Source: Gallionella sp. (lineage in GTDB: Bacteria > Pseudomonadota > Gammaproteobacteria > Burkholderiales > Gallionellaceae). From it: a DNA stretch of 44,239 bases. The DNA lies in NCBI GenBank assembly GCA_028710565.1, contig JAQTTV010000026.1, positions 1-44,239 of the forward strand, given 5' to 3'. A model generated the notes under the pieces. It saw only the letters and a program-made list of their open reading frames with translations, did no database searches and was not told the DNA's origin. Of the stretch, positions 10,801 to 19,342 are shown piece after piece. Every line of letters starts with the position of its first letter. The stretch's first letter is position 1. Both the position numbers and the translations under genes were made by a program.

Positions 10801-13515
10801 CTCTCGCAAGCTTCCGCGACCCCTATGCCGCCTCTAGCAATTCAAACAATCACCTTTGGTGCTGCACCCGCACTCATGGCGGGAGGCACAGGCTTGGTTT
10901 CTGCGACGGGTGGTACATCGGGCAATCCTGTTACCTTCACTTCTCTCACACCCACAATTTGTTCGGTTGTTGGCAATACGGTTAGAGGCGTTGCGGTGGG
11001 TAGTTGCAGTATTGCAGCCAATCAAGCAGGGAATGCGACTTTTGCACCAGCCCCCCAAGTGATTCAAAATATCCCTGTCAGCATAGGCAGTCAGGTCATT
11101 AGTTTTGGTGCCGCGCCTGCTATAGCGATGGGAGGCACAGGAGTTGTTCTGGCGAGTGGCGGAGCTTCGGGTAATGCCGTTACTTTTACCAGCACCACAC
11201 CTGCTGTATGTACTGTACTTGGCAATGTTGTGACGGGTGTTGCGAATGGAATTTGTACCATTGCGGCAAATCAGGCAGGTTCCGTTTCATATACTGCGGC
11301 GCCACAGGTGGTGCAGAACATTATGATCAACATTCCAGCCCCAACAGGGGTTGTTGCCACGGCAGGAAATGCCCAGGCGACGCTGAGCTGGGTTGCTTCT
11401 GTAGGCGCGACCAGCTACAAGGTGTATTGGTCAACAGCAGCGGGATTCACGCCTTTGACCGCATTGGGCAGTGTCGCGGGTGTAATGGGTACTTCTACGG
11501 TGGTGACGGGGCTGGTTAATGGCACTAAGTATTTCTTTATTGTTACGGCGGTAAATGCGGTAGGTGAAAGTGCTCCCAATGCCAATGTGAGTAGTACATT
11601 TACAGATGGCGCAGAAAATGGCTTAGGTGCTTGGGTCGCAGGTGTTCCTTGGGGAAAGTCAACGACCGCCTTTCATACTGGCGTAACAGCATTCACCGAC
11701 AGCCCATTAGGAAATTACGCGAACAACGCCAACACCTCGTTGACGCTCGCTGCGCCACTTGATTTCAGGCAGGCGGTCAATCCCATACTGACTTTCTGGC
11801 ACCAATACACCTTGGAAAGTGGTTTTGATTATGGTTATGTGGAGGTGTCCACAGATGGCGGCACGATTTGGAGTACACCATTGGCCACATATAGCGGCAC
11901 GCTTGCCGCATGGACGCAGGTTTCAATCAATTTAAGTGCTTACATTGGTCAACCTTCGGTAAAGATTCGCTTCAGATTGATAAGCGATTTCAGTATCGCG
12001 TACGATGGCTGGTATGTGGATGATATTAGTATTAGTGGAGCTGCAACGGTAGTCTCTACAACGCCTATGGCGAGTCAAACGATTATCTTCGGTGCTGCAC
12101 CTGCAATCATGGTGGGTGGAGTAGGGGGGGTTTCTGCAACTGGCGGCGCATCAGGTAATCCCGTTACCTTCACCTCTCTCACTCCCACAATTTGTTCAGT
12201 TGTTGGCAATACCGTTACAGGCATTGCGGTGGGGAGTTGCAGCATTGCTGCCAATCAGGCGGGAAATTCTACATTTGCCGCAGCATCTCAAGTGACTCAA
12301 AATGTCAATATTGGCGTTGCTTCGATCATGACCGTTACGCCTTCCACACTTAATTTTCCCGCTCGTAACATAGGTAACCCCAGTGCCGCGCAAGTCGTGA
12401 CCCTGACCAACTCAGGCAGCACAGTGTTAAGTATTGCGGGGATCCTCACAACAGGTAATTTTGCCCATACCACCACCTGCGGAACAGCACTGGCTGTAGG
12501 TGCAAGTTGCACCATTAGTGTCAGCTTCACCGCCTCGGCGGTAGGGGCTAGAACGGGTAGTGTTACAGTTTCTAGCACCGCTGTAACAAGCCCAAATGTC
12601 ATCACGCTCACAGGTGTAGGAAAAGTGGCCTATGCTGATTTTAATGGTGACGGTAAGTCCGACTTGCTGTGGCGCAATCCAAGTTCTGGAGTCGATGCGA
12701 TTTGGATAATGAATGACACAACTTTGGTCAGTAATACAGCCATTGCGACTGTGCCCGCACCGTGGGCTATTGCAGGGATGGGAGACTTTAATGGTGATGG
12801 CAAGTCTGATATTTTGTGGCGTAACCCCGTTTCAGGGGCGGATGCGATTTGGTTAATGAACGGCACCACTTTGTTAAGTAATACGGCAATTTTAACCATC
12901 CCTGTCTCCGTGATGATTGCGGGTGTTGGAGACTTTAATGGTGATGGCAAGTCGGATATATTGTGGCGCAACCCAACCTCAGGGGCAAATGCAATTTGGT
13001 TAATGAATGGCACCACTTTAGTCAGTAATATGGCCATTGCAACTGTCCCCGCCCCATGGTTAATTGCAGGAACAGGGGACTATAATGGGGATGGTAAGTC
13101 TGATATTTTGTGGCGCAACCCAACTTCTGGAGCCGATGCAATTTGGTTAATGAATGGTGCCACCTTAGTCAGCAATACGGCAATCACAACCGTTCCTGCG
13201 CCATGGGGAGTTGCAGGCACGGGAGATTACAATGGGGATGGCAAGTCTGATATTTTGTGGCGCGACTCAACGACAGGGGTCGATGCGATTTGGTTAATGA
13301 ACGGCACCACTTTGCTAAGTAATACTGCCATTTCAACCGTTTCTGTCTCCGTGATGATCGCGGCAGAGGGAGACTTTAATGGCGATGGCTCGTCCGATAT
13401 TGTGTGGCGCAATCCAACTACAGGCGCGGATGCCATTTGGCTGATGAATGGTGTGACATTGCTCAAAAATGGTGCGATTTCTACCGTTCCCTCACCTTGG
13501 GCTTTGGCGAAATAA
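7870..13515 (+). CDS. Secreted multidomain papain-like (C1A) cysteine peptidase
   Basis: About 1,881 aa from ATG 7870, chosen over the upstream TTG 7843 because GGAAGAGGG at 7857-7865 is a strong ribosome site and a signal peptide follows (FVHLFALLGVLIPFSSQ). Residues about 95-320 are a C1A peptidase with an intact active site: oxyanion Gln113, Cys119 in CGSCW, His270 in GNHAVTLIGW, Asn301 in LKNNWG. Then come a lectin-like domain typical of bacterial C1A proteases (about 335-500), an InlB-like repeat (about 501-575), two Ig-like repeats, FN3 (743-830), a MAM-like domain (831-977), a second copy of the Ig-Ig-FN3-MAM block (FN3 1157, MAM 1245-1391), a further Ig-like repeat, ASH (about 1487-1585) and six VCBS repeats. 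It probably cleaves extracellular proteins and is held at the surface or matrix by the repeats. The block duplication is recent. Confidence 0.88.
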   Translation: MRSYFVHLFALLGVLIPFSSQSIAASAQPSVAPPNPDFIQYIANPQALHPLLQGVSGVNATGHLPSPIDRSHMTGKQPVVKSNLMMGVPGNVSVSPIAFDLRTTGFVSPVRDQGACGSCWTFGSTGSLESNMLVAASGVPDFSENHLNVRHGFDWAPCAGGNADISTAYMTRWGNVPAYAAGPVYETDDPYTSTVATSIAGLSPRLHLQEVLHLPNRLNATDNANWKYALQTYGAAYISYHSELQGYTNSVYWNSATSAYYYNGALAGNHAVTLIGWDDNYAASNFSTPPPGNGAFILKNNWGTLWGAAGYFYVSYYDMSLANATIFVNPQSATNYTRSYSYDPFGQVGTMGYGTPSAWGSNVFTSVAGETLQAVSFNTSALNSGYEVSIYTNVLTDPSTGVLEGGTVNTIGSTPYAGYHTVTLSRPVTLVAGQKFAVVVKFTTPGYNFPIPTEGRYIGYDSAATALLGESYISSTGVTWTETSAGANPYNVNIRAFTQSVNYTVTPSAGVNGTITPATPIAVSSGSTAIFTVTPSAGYGAVMGGTCGGTLNGSTFTTNPVMGACTVSATFALTTNQTIGAISFLPATLVAGGATTVSAAASSALPVTFSSLTPTICSVVGNTVRGVAVGSCSIAANQAGNATFAPAPQVIQNIPVSIGSQVISFGAAPAIAMGGTGVVLASGGASGNAVTFTSTTPAVCTVLGNVVTGVANGICTIAANQAGSVSYTAAPQVVQNIMINIPAPTGVVATAGNAQATLSWVASVGATSYKVYWSTAAGFTPLTALGSVAGVMGTSTVVTGLVNGTKYFFIVTAVNAVGESAPNANVSSTFTDGAENGLGAWVAGVPWGKSTTAFHTGVTAFTDSPLGNYANNASTSLALAAPLNFSQAVNPILTFWHQYTLESGFDYGYVEVSTDGGTIWSTPLATYSGTLAAWTQVSINLSAYIGQPSVKIRFRLISDYSVVYDGWYVDDISISGVLSQASATPMPPLAIQTITFGAAPALMAGGTGLVSATGGTSGNPVTFTSLTPTICSVVGNTVRGVAVGSCSIAANQAGNATFAPAPQVIQNIPVSIGSQVISFGAAPAIAMGGTGVVLASGGASGNAVTFTSTTPAVCTVLGNVVTGVANGICTIAANQAGSVSYTAAPQVVQNIMINIPAPTGVVATAGNAQATLSWVASVGATSYKVYWSTAAGFTPLTALGSVAGVMGTSTVVTGLVNGTKYFFIVTAVNAVGESAPNANVSSTFTDGAENGLGAWVAGVPWGKSTTAFHTGVTAFTDSPLGNYANNANTSLTLAAPLDFRQAVNPILTFWHQYTLESGFDYGYVEVSTDGGTIWSTPLATYSGTLAAWTQVSINLSAYIGQPSVKIRFRLISDFSIAYDGWYVDDISISGAATVVSTTPMASQTIIFGAAPAIMVGGVGGVSATGGASGNPVTFTSLTPTICSVVGNTVTGIAVGSCSIAANQAGNSTFAAASQVTQNVNIGVASIMTVTPSTLNFPARNIGNPSAAQVVTLTNSGSTVLSIAGILTTGNFAHTTTCGTALAVGASCTISVSFTASAVGARTGSVTVSSTAVTSPNVITLTGVGKVAYADFNGDGKSDLLWRNPSSGVDAIWIMNDTTLVSNTAIATVPAPWAIAGMGDFNGDGKSDILWRNPVSGADAIWLMNGTTLLSNTAILTIPVSVMIAGVGDFNGDGKSDILWRNPTSGANAIWLMNGTTLVSNMAIATVPAPWLIAGTGDYNGDGKSDILWRNPTSGADAIWLMNGATLVSNTAITTVPAPWGVAGTGDYNGDGKSDILWRDSTTGVDAIWLMNGTTLLSNTAISTVSVSVMIAAEGDFNGDGSSDIVWRNPTTGADAIWLMNGVTLLKNGAISTVPSPWALAK
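9703..12186 (+). repeat. 1,242-bp tandem duplication inside the protease gene
   Basis: Two in-frame copies (414 codons each) run from about 9703 to 10944 and 10945 to 12186. By direct reading, 9703-10424 and 10945-11666 look identical (722 bp). The rest of the unit, coding for the MAM-like domain, carries scattered substitutions (NNASTSLALAAPLNF versus NNANTSLTLAAPLDF). The edges fall in Ig-like repeats, so unequal recombination between Ig repeats is the likely origin, with recent conversion of the first part. Confidence 0.93.
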
Positions 13516-13550
13516 GGGATCGACCACTTAGGGGCTATCCAAAAAGTTCC

Positions 13551-13584
13551 GCTGCTTTGTAGACGCCGCAAAGAGCTATTTTTC
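13551..13584 (+). terminator. Putative Rho-independent terminator after the protease gene
   Basis: GCTGCTTTG (13551-13559) pairs, with one bulged G, with CAAAGAGC (13569-13576), followed directly by TATTTTTC. It lies 35 nt past the protease stop and fits an intrinsic terminator on the plus strand. Confidence 0.5.
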
Positions 13585-13586
13585 AT

Positions 13587-13612
13587 CGTGAGTACGGATT
13601 TCTGTACTCACG
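13587..13612. repeat. Perfect 9-bp hairpin upstream of lptD
   Basis: CGTGAGTAC (13587-13595) and GTACTCACG (13604-13612) form a 9-bp stem with an 8-nt loop, about 55 nt before the lptD start. It could be a second terminator stem, an operator, or a leader structure of the lptD operon. The sequence alone does not decide. Confidence 0.4.
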
Positions 13613-13666
13613 GTAAAAATGAAAGTTGATCGGAAGCCCGAATCTTAAGCTCATTAAATTGGGTTA

Positions 13667-15982
13667 ATGGTAAACTCTCAAAAGTTTATCAATATGCCCA
13701 CGTTGCACGTTATGCGGTTCCGTCTCAAACCCGTTGTGTTCACATTATTTTGCGCCTTTACGTACTTGCCTACCGCCAGTGCGGATGCGTTACGTCTGCG
13801 TTTAGACCACACGTTCCATACTTTGCCTGAGCCGCTACAAGGCACCTCCGCGTTTGTCAGCGCAGATCATTTGGAAAGTCGTCAAAAAGATCAAATTGAA
13901 GCTACGGGTCATGTGGTGTTGCGTAAGCTGGGGCAGGCGGTATACACGGATCATTTATTGTATTTTCAAAATACGCATGATTTGGAAGCGACAGGTTCCG
14001 TGCGCCTAGAACAGCCTAACAGTGTGTTGAGCGGTCCGCACCTAAAGTTGAATTTGGATACCAGTGCTGGCACGCTGGATCAGCCAGAATTTTATTTTGC
14101 GGAAAATGCAGCACGCGGCGCGGCCGATGTACTTACATTGCAAGATCGTCAGCATTACACCCTAGAAAATGCCAGTTATACGACCTGTCCCGTCAATCAA
14201 CCTGATTGGCAAATGACGATGGGGGAGCTGGAAATTGATCGCGATTTGCAGGTGGGCGTGGCGCACAACGCGTGGGTCACCTTTATGGGCGTCCCCCTTT
14301 TGTACTCACCTTGGCTGGATTTTCCGTTAAACGATCAGCGTAAATCAGGGTTTTTAGCCCCTATTTTTGGCGGTACCACCAAAGGCGGGACGGAAATAAC
14401 CCTACCTTACTATTGGAATATCGCGCCTAATTATGATGCCACCTTGTCGCCGCGTATTATCAGCAAGCGTGGCGTGCAGTTCAATAATGAATTTCGCTAT
14501 TTAGCCCCCCGTTTTAGCAGCGAAGTGCGCCTGGATGTGTTGCCCTCAGATGCGATGGCGAATCGAACGCGTGCTCGTGTTTCATTAAAGCATCAACAAA
14601 CTTTATTTGATGGGGCAAGTGGCTTTATCAATTTTAGTCATGTTGGCGATGACGCGTATTTCCGCGATCTAGCTGATACGGTGAATGTCACCTCGCAGGT
14701 CAACTTATTGCAAGATGCGGGGGTGGTTTATAGCGGTGGGTGGTGGAATGCCGTGGCACGGGTGCAACGTTATCAAACCTTGCAAGATCCCCTCTCGCCG
14801 ATTGCCGTACCTTACGCCCGCTTGCCACAAATTACGGTGAGTGGACAGAAAAACTTTGGCGAAATAAAGACCGATATGAAAGGGGAGTTCGTCGATTTTA
14901 GTCACCCCACGGCATTGAATGCGCGCCGTTTAGTGTTCAATCCCAGTGTCAGTTATCCGTTGATTAGCCAGCCCGCTTTTTATGTGACACCCAAATTGGC
15001 CATACACAGCACCCATTATCAGATGGGAGCTAATAACCCAGCGGGTGCGCCGAATGCTTCACGTACCTTACCGATCGTCAGTGTCGATAGCGGGATGGCA
15101 TTCGAGCGTGATTGGAATTTATTTGGACGTGACTATTTGCACACGCTGGAACCTCGTGCTTTTTATGTTTTTATACCCTACCAAAATCAAAGTTTGTTAC
15201 CGAACTTCGATACGGCACAAGCTGATTTCAGTTTTACCCAAATGTTTGCGGAAAATCGTTTTTTTGGTAATGACCGTATTGGCGATGCCAATCAGATGAC
15301 GTTAGCGATGACATCGCGACTACTGGATCAGGACAATGGTTCGGAACGGTTGAAAGTGACGCTAGGGGAACGCTTCAGTTTTTCGCCGCCACAAGTCAAT
15401 CTGGTTGCCCCAACATCAAATACGGGAAAATCTGACATCTTGTTGGCGGTTGCGGGTCAAGTCGATCATGCATGGTCGATGGACAGTGAATTTCAGTTTG
15501 ACCCCAATCAATCGCATACGCAACGTTACAACATTGCGGCTCGTTATCGTCCTGAACCAGGTAAAACGCTAAATTTTGGTTATCGTTTCACCCGAAACAG
15601 CCTAGTGGGTACACTCGTTCCAAATGGGACAACCGTGTATACGCCGATTGGGGGGCTACGTCAGGTGGACTTCTCTGTGCAATGGCCGTTGACCAGCCGT
15701 TGGCATGCCGTGGGACGCTGGAATTACTCTTTCCAAGAAGGGCGCATTTTGGATTCTATCGGTGGGCTTGAGTATAATGAAAGCTGTTGGACATTCCGCT
15801 TTGTAGGACAACGTTTTACCACCGCCACGCAACAAACCAATACAGGTTTTTTTGTGCAACTGGAACTGAACGACTTGGTGAAGGTCGGTTCGGATCCCTT
15901 GATAATGCTCAAGCGTAGCGTGCCAGGATACGTTAAAACGAATGAAAAACCGAATACCCTCACAACGGAAGTGTTGCGTTAA
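13667..15982 (+). CDS. lptD: LPS-assembly protein LptD
   Basis: Outer-membrane beta-barrel that, with the lipoprotein LptE, inserts lipopolysaccharide into the outer leaflet. 771 aa, close to the usual size. A signal peptide covers about residues 16-40 (VVFTLFCAFTYLPTASADA). Internal starts at 13694 or 13712 are also possible because no strong ribosome site precedes ATG 13667. An LptA-like OstA domain follows (FVSADHLESRQKDQIEATGH), then the LptD barrel with NDQRKSGFLAPIFG and a C-terminal NESCWTFRFVGQRF. Only one cysteine is present in each half of the mature protein (TTCPVNQ and ESCWTF), whereas E. coli uses four in two disulfides, so a single inter-domain disulfide is likely. First gene of lptD-surA-pdxA-rsmA, with surA starting 15 nt downstream. 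Confidence 0.95.
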   Translation: MVNSQKFINMPTLHVMRFRLKPVVFTLFCAFTYLPTASADALRLRLDHTFHTLPEPLQGTSAFVSADHLESRQKDQIEATGHVVLRKLGQAVYTDHLLYFQNTHDLEATGSVRLEQPNSVLSGPHLKLNLDTSAGTLDQPEFYFAENAARGAADVLTLQDRQHYTLENASYTTCPVNQPDWQMTMGELEIDRDLQVGVAHNAWVTFMGVPLLYSPWLDFPLNDQRKSGFLAPIFGGTTKGGTEITLPYYWNIAPNYDATLSPRIISKRGVQFNNEFRYLAPRFSSEVRLDVLPSDAMANRTRARVSLKHQQTLFDGASGFINFSHVGDDAYFRDLADTVNVTSQVNLLQDAGVVYSGGWWNAVARVQRYQTLQDPLSPIAVPYARLPQITVSGQKNFGEIKTDMKGEFVDFSHPTALNARRLVFNPSVSYPLISQPAFYVTPKLAIHSTHYQMGANNPAGAPNASRTLPIVSVDSGMAFERDWNLFGRDYLHTLEPRAFYVFIPYQNQSLLPNFDTAQADFSFTQMFAENRFFGNDRIGDANQMTLAMTSRLLDQDNGSERLKVTLGERFSFSPPQVNLVAPTSNTGKSDILLAVAGQVDHAWSMDSEFQFDPNQSHTQRYNIAARYRPEPGKTLNFGYRFTRNSLVGTLVPNGTTVYTPIGGLRQVDFSVQWPLTSRWHAVGRWNYSFQEGRILDSIGGLEYNESCWTFRFVGQRFTTATQQTNTGFFVQLELNDLVKVGSDPLIMLKRSVPGYVKTNEKPNTLTTEVLR

Positions 15983-15997
15983 TAATGAAAGAGATCA

Positions 15998-17323
15998 ATG
16001 ATAATCAATAAGTTAATGCTATTTTGTGGCTTGTTAGTAATGCCTTTAGTTCAGGCCGCTGAGGTGTCCAGTTCAAAATTGGATCCGCAACATCAAGTTG
16101 CGGTGATTGATACGGTGGTCGCGGTAGTTAATTCTGATGTGATTACCCGTTATGAATTGAATGAAAAAGTACAGATGGCAGTGAAGCAACTGACCAAACA
16201 AGGCACCGCGCTGCCGCCTGCTGATTTGTTGGAAAAACAAGTATTGGAGCGCATGATTAGCGAAATGTTACAACTGCAATTTGCTAATGAAACGGGCATT
16301 CGGGTTGATGAGGCGCAATTGGATTTATCCATCAAGCGTATTGCTCAGCAAAATAACTTTGCCAATGTCGCGGACTTTCAGGCGAAGCTGGAAAGCGAAG
16401 GGATAGAGTGGAAAAAATTCCGTGAGGAAGTACGTAATGAGCTGATTTCAACTCGCATCCGTGAACGCGAAGTAGAAAGTAAAATCGCGATTAGCGACAG
16501 TGAAGTCGATAATTTTCTCGCGAATAAACGCAAAATGGGCTTGGTGACAGAAGAGTTTCATCTGGCGCATATTCTAGTATTGGTTCCAGAGCAAGCCAGC
16601 GCGGACAAGATTCAAGTCAGTCGTAGTCGTGCCGATCAAGCCTTTAATCAGTTACAGGGTGGAGCAGATTTTGCTCAAGTGGCGGCGAGTTTTTCAGATG
16701 CGAAAGACGCGCTGAAGGGTGGGGATCTGGGATGGCGATCTAGTGATCGCTTGCCGCCACAGTTCTTAGAGTTGCTCAGGCAACTCAAGTCAGGGCAAAA
16801 CACCCCTGTGATTCGTAGCCCTAGCGGTTTTCATATTTTCAAAATGTTGGAAAAACGCAGCGGCGAAGTGCCCGTGGTCATTACCCAAACCCATGCGCGT
16901 CATATTTTGATTAAAACCAGCGAAATTATGTCTGATGTGGAAGCGAAAAAACGCATCATGGAGATCAAAGCGCAGATTGATCAAGGAGCTGATTTTGCGG
17001 AGCAAGCTAAGCGTTATTCAGAAGATGGTAGTGCGCAAAAAGGTGGTGACTTGGACTGGTTGTCACCTGGTCAAACCGTGCCTGAGTTTGATGAGATGCT
17101 GAATAAATTGAAAATTAACGAAGTGGGCGTGGTGCAAACGCAATTTGGCTGGCATTTGATCAAAGTATTGGAACGTCGTAGCACCGATGTCAGCGTACAA
17201 CAACAACGTCAACAAGCCCGCATCACTATTGGTACGTTTAAATCCGACGAACAATATCAAGACTGGATACGCCAATTGCGTGATCGCGCTTTTATTGAAT
17301 ATCGTTTGGAAGAAGCGCAATGA
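15998..17323 (+). CDS. surA: Periplasmic chaperone/peptidyl-prolyl isomerase SurA
   Basis: Chaperone for outer-membrane proteins, including LptD. 441 aa with a signal peptide (LMLFCGLLVMPLVQAAE), a SurA N-terminal domain starting at VAVVNSDVITRYEL, and two parvulin domains (about 185-290 with HLAHILVLVP, and about 297-400 with HARHILIKTS...GGDLDWLSPGQTVPEFDE). AAGAGA precedes ATG 15998. The stop overlaps the pdxA start as ATGA, implying translational coupling. Confidence 0.96.
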   Translation: MIINKLMLFCGLLVMPLVQAAEVSSSKLDPQHQVAVIDTVVAVVNSDVITRYELNEKVQMAVKQLTKQGTALPPADLLEKQVLERMISEMLQLQFANETGIRVDEAQLDLSIKRIAQQNNFANVADFQAKLESEGIEWKKFREEVRNELISTRIREREVESKIAISDSEVDNFLANKRKMGLVTEEFHLAHILVLVPEQASADKIQVSRSRADQAFNQLQGGADFAQVAASFSDAKDALKGGDLGWRSSDRLPPQFLELLRQLKSGQNTPVIRSPSGFHIFKMLEKRSGEVPVVITQTHARHILIKTSEIMSDVEAKKRIMEIKAQIDQGADFAEQAKRYSEDGSAQKGGDLDWLSPGQTVPEFDEMLNKLKINEVGVVQTQFGWHLIKVLERRSTDVSVQQQRQQARITIGTFKSDEQYQDWIRQLRDRAFIEYRLEEAQ

Positions 17324-18303
17324 AGCATTCGCCACTGGTGATTACGGCGGGTGAACCAGCGGGGGTGGGCGCGGAGTTGTGTGTACAACTCGCAGCAATG
17401 GGGCACGATTTGGTGGTCATTGGTGACAAATTCTTGTTACAACAACGGGCGGCGCAATTAGGTATTGCCTTGGTGATGGAAGATTGGTCTGCCAATAGCA
17501 TCGCCAAACCCAACACCTTGCGCGTGATTCATATACCGTTAGCCGTACCTTCCCAAGCGGGTGTGTTGGACAAAGCCAATAGCCACTACGTCTTAGCAAT
17601 TTTGGAACGCGCCATTCAAGGCTGTCAATCGGGCGAATTTGCGGGCATGGTGACTGCGCCGCTACATAAGGGCATCATCAATGACGCGGGCATCCCCTTC
17701 ACGGGACACACCGAATTCCTCGCCCAACAAACCAATACCCACCGTGATGTGATGATGTTGGTCGGCGGGGGGATGCGGGTGGCATTGGCCACCACGCACT
17801 TGCCGTTGAAAGACGTGGCGGCAGCGATTACCTCGCCCTTGTTAGAAGAAGTATTGCGTATTCTCGATCACGATTTGCGGGTGCGTTTTGGTTTTACCTC
17901 GCCGCGCATTCTGGTCGCGGGACTCAATCCACACGCGGGTGAAGGTGGTTATTTGGGGCGTGAAGAGTTGGATGTGATGATTCCCTTGCTGGATAAATTG
18001 CGCGCAGAAGGCATGAATGTCAGTCAGCCCTTGCCCGCCGACACTCTGTTTACCCCGCACAAGCTAAGCCAATGCGACTGCATTTTGTCCATGTACCATG
18101 ACCAAGGCTTGCCTGTTTTAAAACACGCCAGCTTTGGTGCAGGCGTAAACGTCACTTTGGGACTGCCGATTATTCGCACCTCGGTCGATCATGGCACCGC
18201 GTTGGATTTGGCGGGTACGGGCAAAGCGGATTGCGGTAGTTTGCTAGCCGCCATTGAACTTGCTACACAAATGATTACGCACGAAAGGAGTCATCGTGCA
18301 TAA
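17320..18303 (+). CDS. pdxA: 4-hydroxythreonine-4-phosphate dehydrogenase PdxA
   Basis: NAD(P)-dependent oxidation of 4-phosphohydroxy-L-threonine in the DXP-dependent pyridoxal 5'-phosphate pathway; cytoplasmic, metal-dependent. 327 aa, the usual length. Diagnostic motifs: [13 protein letters not shown] at the N-terminus, TGHTEFLA (metal His), [22 protein letters not shown] (metal His) and [18 protein letters not shown]. It overlaps surA by 4 nt and rsmA by 8 nt. Confidence 0.97.
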   Translation: MKHSPLVITAGEPAGVGAELCVQLAAMGHDLVVIGDKFLLQQRAAQLGIALVMEDWSANSIAKPNTLRVIHIPLAVPSQAGVLDKANSHYVLAILERAIQGCQSGEFAGMVTAPLHKGIINDAGIPFTGHTEFLAQQTNTHRDVMMLVGGGMRVALATTHLPLKDVAAAITSPLLEEVLRILDHDLRVRFGFTSPRILVAGLNPHAGEGGYLGREELDVMIPLLDKLRAEGMNVSQPLPADTLFTPHKLSQCDCILSMYHDQGLPVLKHASFGAGVNVTLGLPIIRTSVDHGTALDLAGTGKADCGSLLAAIELATQMITHERSHRA

Positions 18304-19078
18304 AGCCAAGAAAAAATTCGGACAGAATTTCCTGATTGATCAAAATATTATTGCGGACATCATCGACGTGATTGCCCCGCAAGCCGCAGACAATATGGTG
18401 GAAATTGGTCCTGGTTTGGGCGCGCTGACCACGCCGTTGCTGAAACATCTCAATCACCTGCACGTCGTCGAAATTGACCGCGACATCATCACCCGACTGG
18501 AAAACAACTATTCCACCAGCAAATTGACCATACACGCGGGCGATGCGTTGCAGTTTGATTTTGCCAGTTTGGGCACGCCGCTGCGCATCGTCGGCAACTT
18601 GCCCTACAACATTTCCTCACCGCTGTTGTTCCATTTTGCGCAATATCGCGAACGCATTACCGACATGCACTTTATGCTGCAAAACGAAGTGGTGGATCGT
18701 ATGGTGGCTGAACATGACACACCTGCGTATGGACGCTTATCAGTGATGTTGCAATATCGTTTCGATATGGAAAAGTTGTTGGATGTGCCACCTGATTCCT
18801 TCCGCCCCGCGCCCAAAGTAGATTCAGCCATTGTGCGCATGATTCCGCGCAGCGAGGACAATATCTTCGTCAAAAACGAAGCCCATTTTTCGGCGGTGGT
18901 GGCGGCTGCCTTTGGTCAACGACGTAAAACCTTGCGCAATACTTTGCGTGCATATTTAACTGAAAGTGACTTCGTCGCACTGGATATTGACCCGCAACGT
19001 CGGGCAGAAACGCTCAGTGTGTCAGAATTTATAAAAGTGGCGAATCACACGGAAAGTCACCACGCTCTTTTGACGTAA
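18296..19078 (+). CDS. rsmA: 16S rRNA (A1518/A1519) dimethyltransferase RsmA/KsgA
   Basis: SAM-dependent dimethylation of two adjacent adenosines in helix 45 of 16S rRNA. 260 aa. It starts at GTG 18296, supported by AAAGGAG at 18284-18290 five bases upstream; the start lies inside the pdxA tail. Motifs: [11 protein letters not shown], motif [11 protein letters not shown], motif II VEIDRD, and the catalytic motif [14 protein letters not shown]. The C-terminal [15 protein letters not shown] is typical. Last intact gene of the lptD operon. Confidence 0.97.
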   Translation: MHKAKKKFGQNFLIDQNIIADIIDVIAPQAADNMVEIGPGLGALTTPLLKHLNHLHVVEIDRDIITRLENNYSTSKLTIHAGDALQFDFASLGTPLRIVGNLPYNISSPLLFHFAQYRERITDMHFMLQNEVVDRMVAEHDTPAYGRLSVMLQYRFDMEKLLDVPPDSFRPAPKVDSAIVRMIPRSEDNIFVKNEAHFSAVVAAAFGQRRKTLRNTLRAYLTESDFVALDIDPQRRAETLSVSEFIKVANHTESHHALLT

Positions 19079-19090
19079 AGTATTTTGGCT

Positions 19091-19180
19091 ATGAGAAAGC
19101 ACCTCTGTTGTTTGCTGCTCTCGCTGTTAGTTATGTCGCCCGCACAGGCAAGCGATGCTGATAATCTCCTTAAATTCTGA
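19091..19180 (+). pseudogene. Signal-peptide-only 29-codon ORF after rsmA
   Basis: ATG 19091 encodes 29 residues that read as a complete export signal (KHLCCLLLSLLVMSPAQA, then SDADNLLKF) and stop at 19178-19180. It begins 12 nt after rsmA on the same strand. This is probably the remnant of a secreted-protein gene whose body was lost. A genuine micro-peptide cannot be excluded. Confidence 0.5.
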
Positions 19181-19280
19181 GGTTTGTCTGTGCTAGTTAT
19201 GACGCATTCGAGTGAGCGAAACGCCGATTTTGCTTCGCTCATCACGTTTTCGGTAGTCAGCTAGTGGTCATTTAAACAAC

Positions 19281-19308
19281 AAAAAGCACACGAAAAGTGT
19301 GCTTTTTT
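19281..19308. terminator. Bidirectional Rho-independent terminator
   Basis: AAAAAGCACAC (19281-19291) pairs perfectly with GTGTGCTTTTT (19297-19307) around a 5-nt loop. The A-tract on one side and T-tract on the other let it work in both directions. It lies between the rsmA operon (plus) and the convergent gene ending at 19343 (minus). Confidence 0.9.
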
Positions 19309-19342
19309 GCTGATCTTTACGCACTATTCGGCGTGCGTGGGC

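Noticed and set aside
13530..13560. GGGGCTATCCAAAAAGT resembling an IS terminal repeat
   Set aside because: No second copy or transposase remnant was found nearby, so it cannot be supported.
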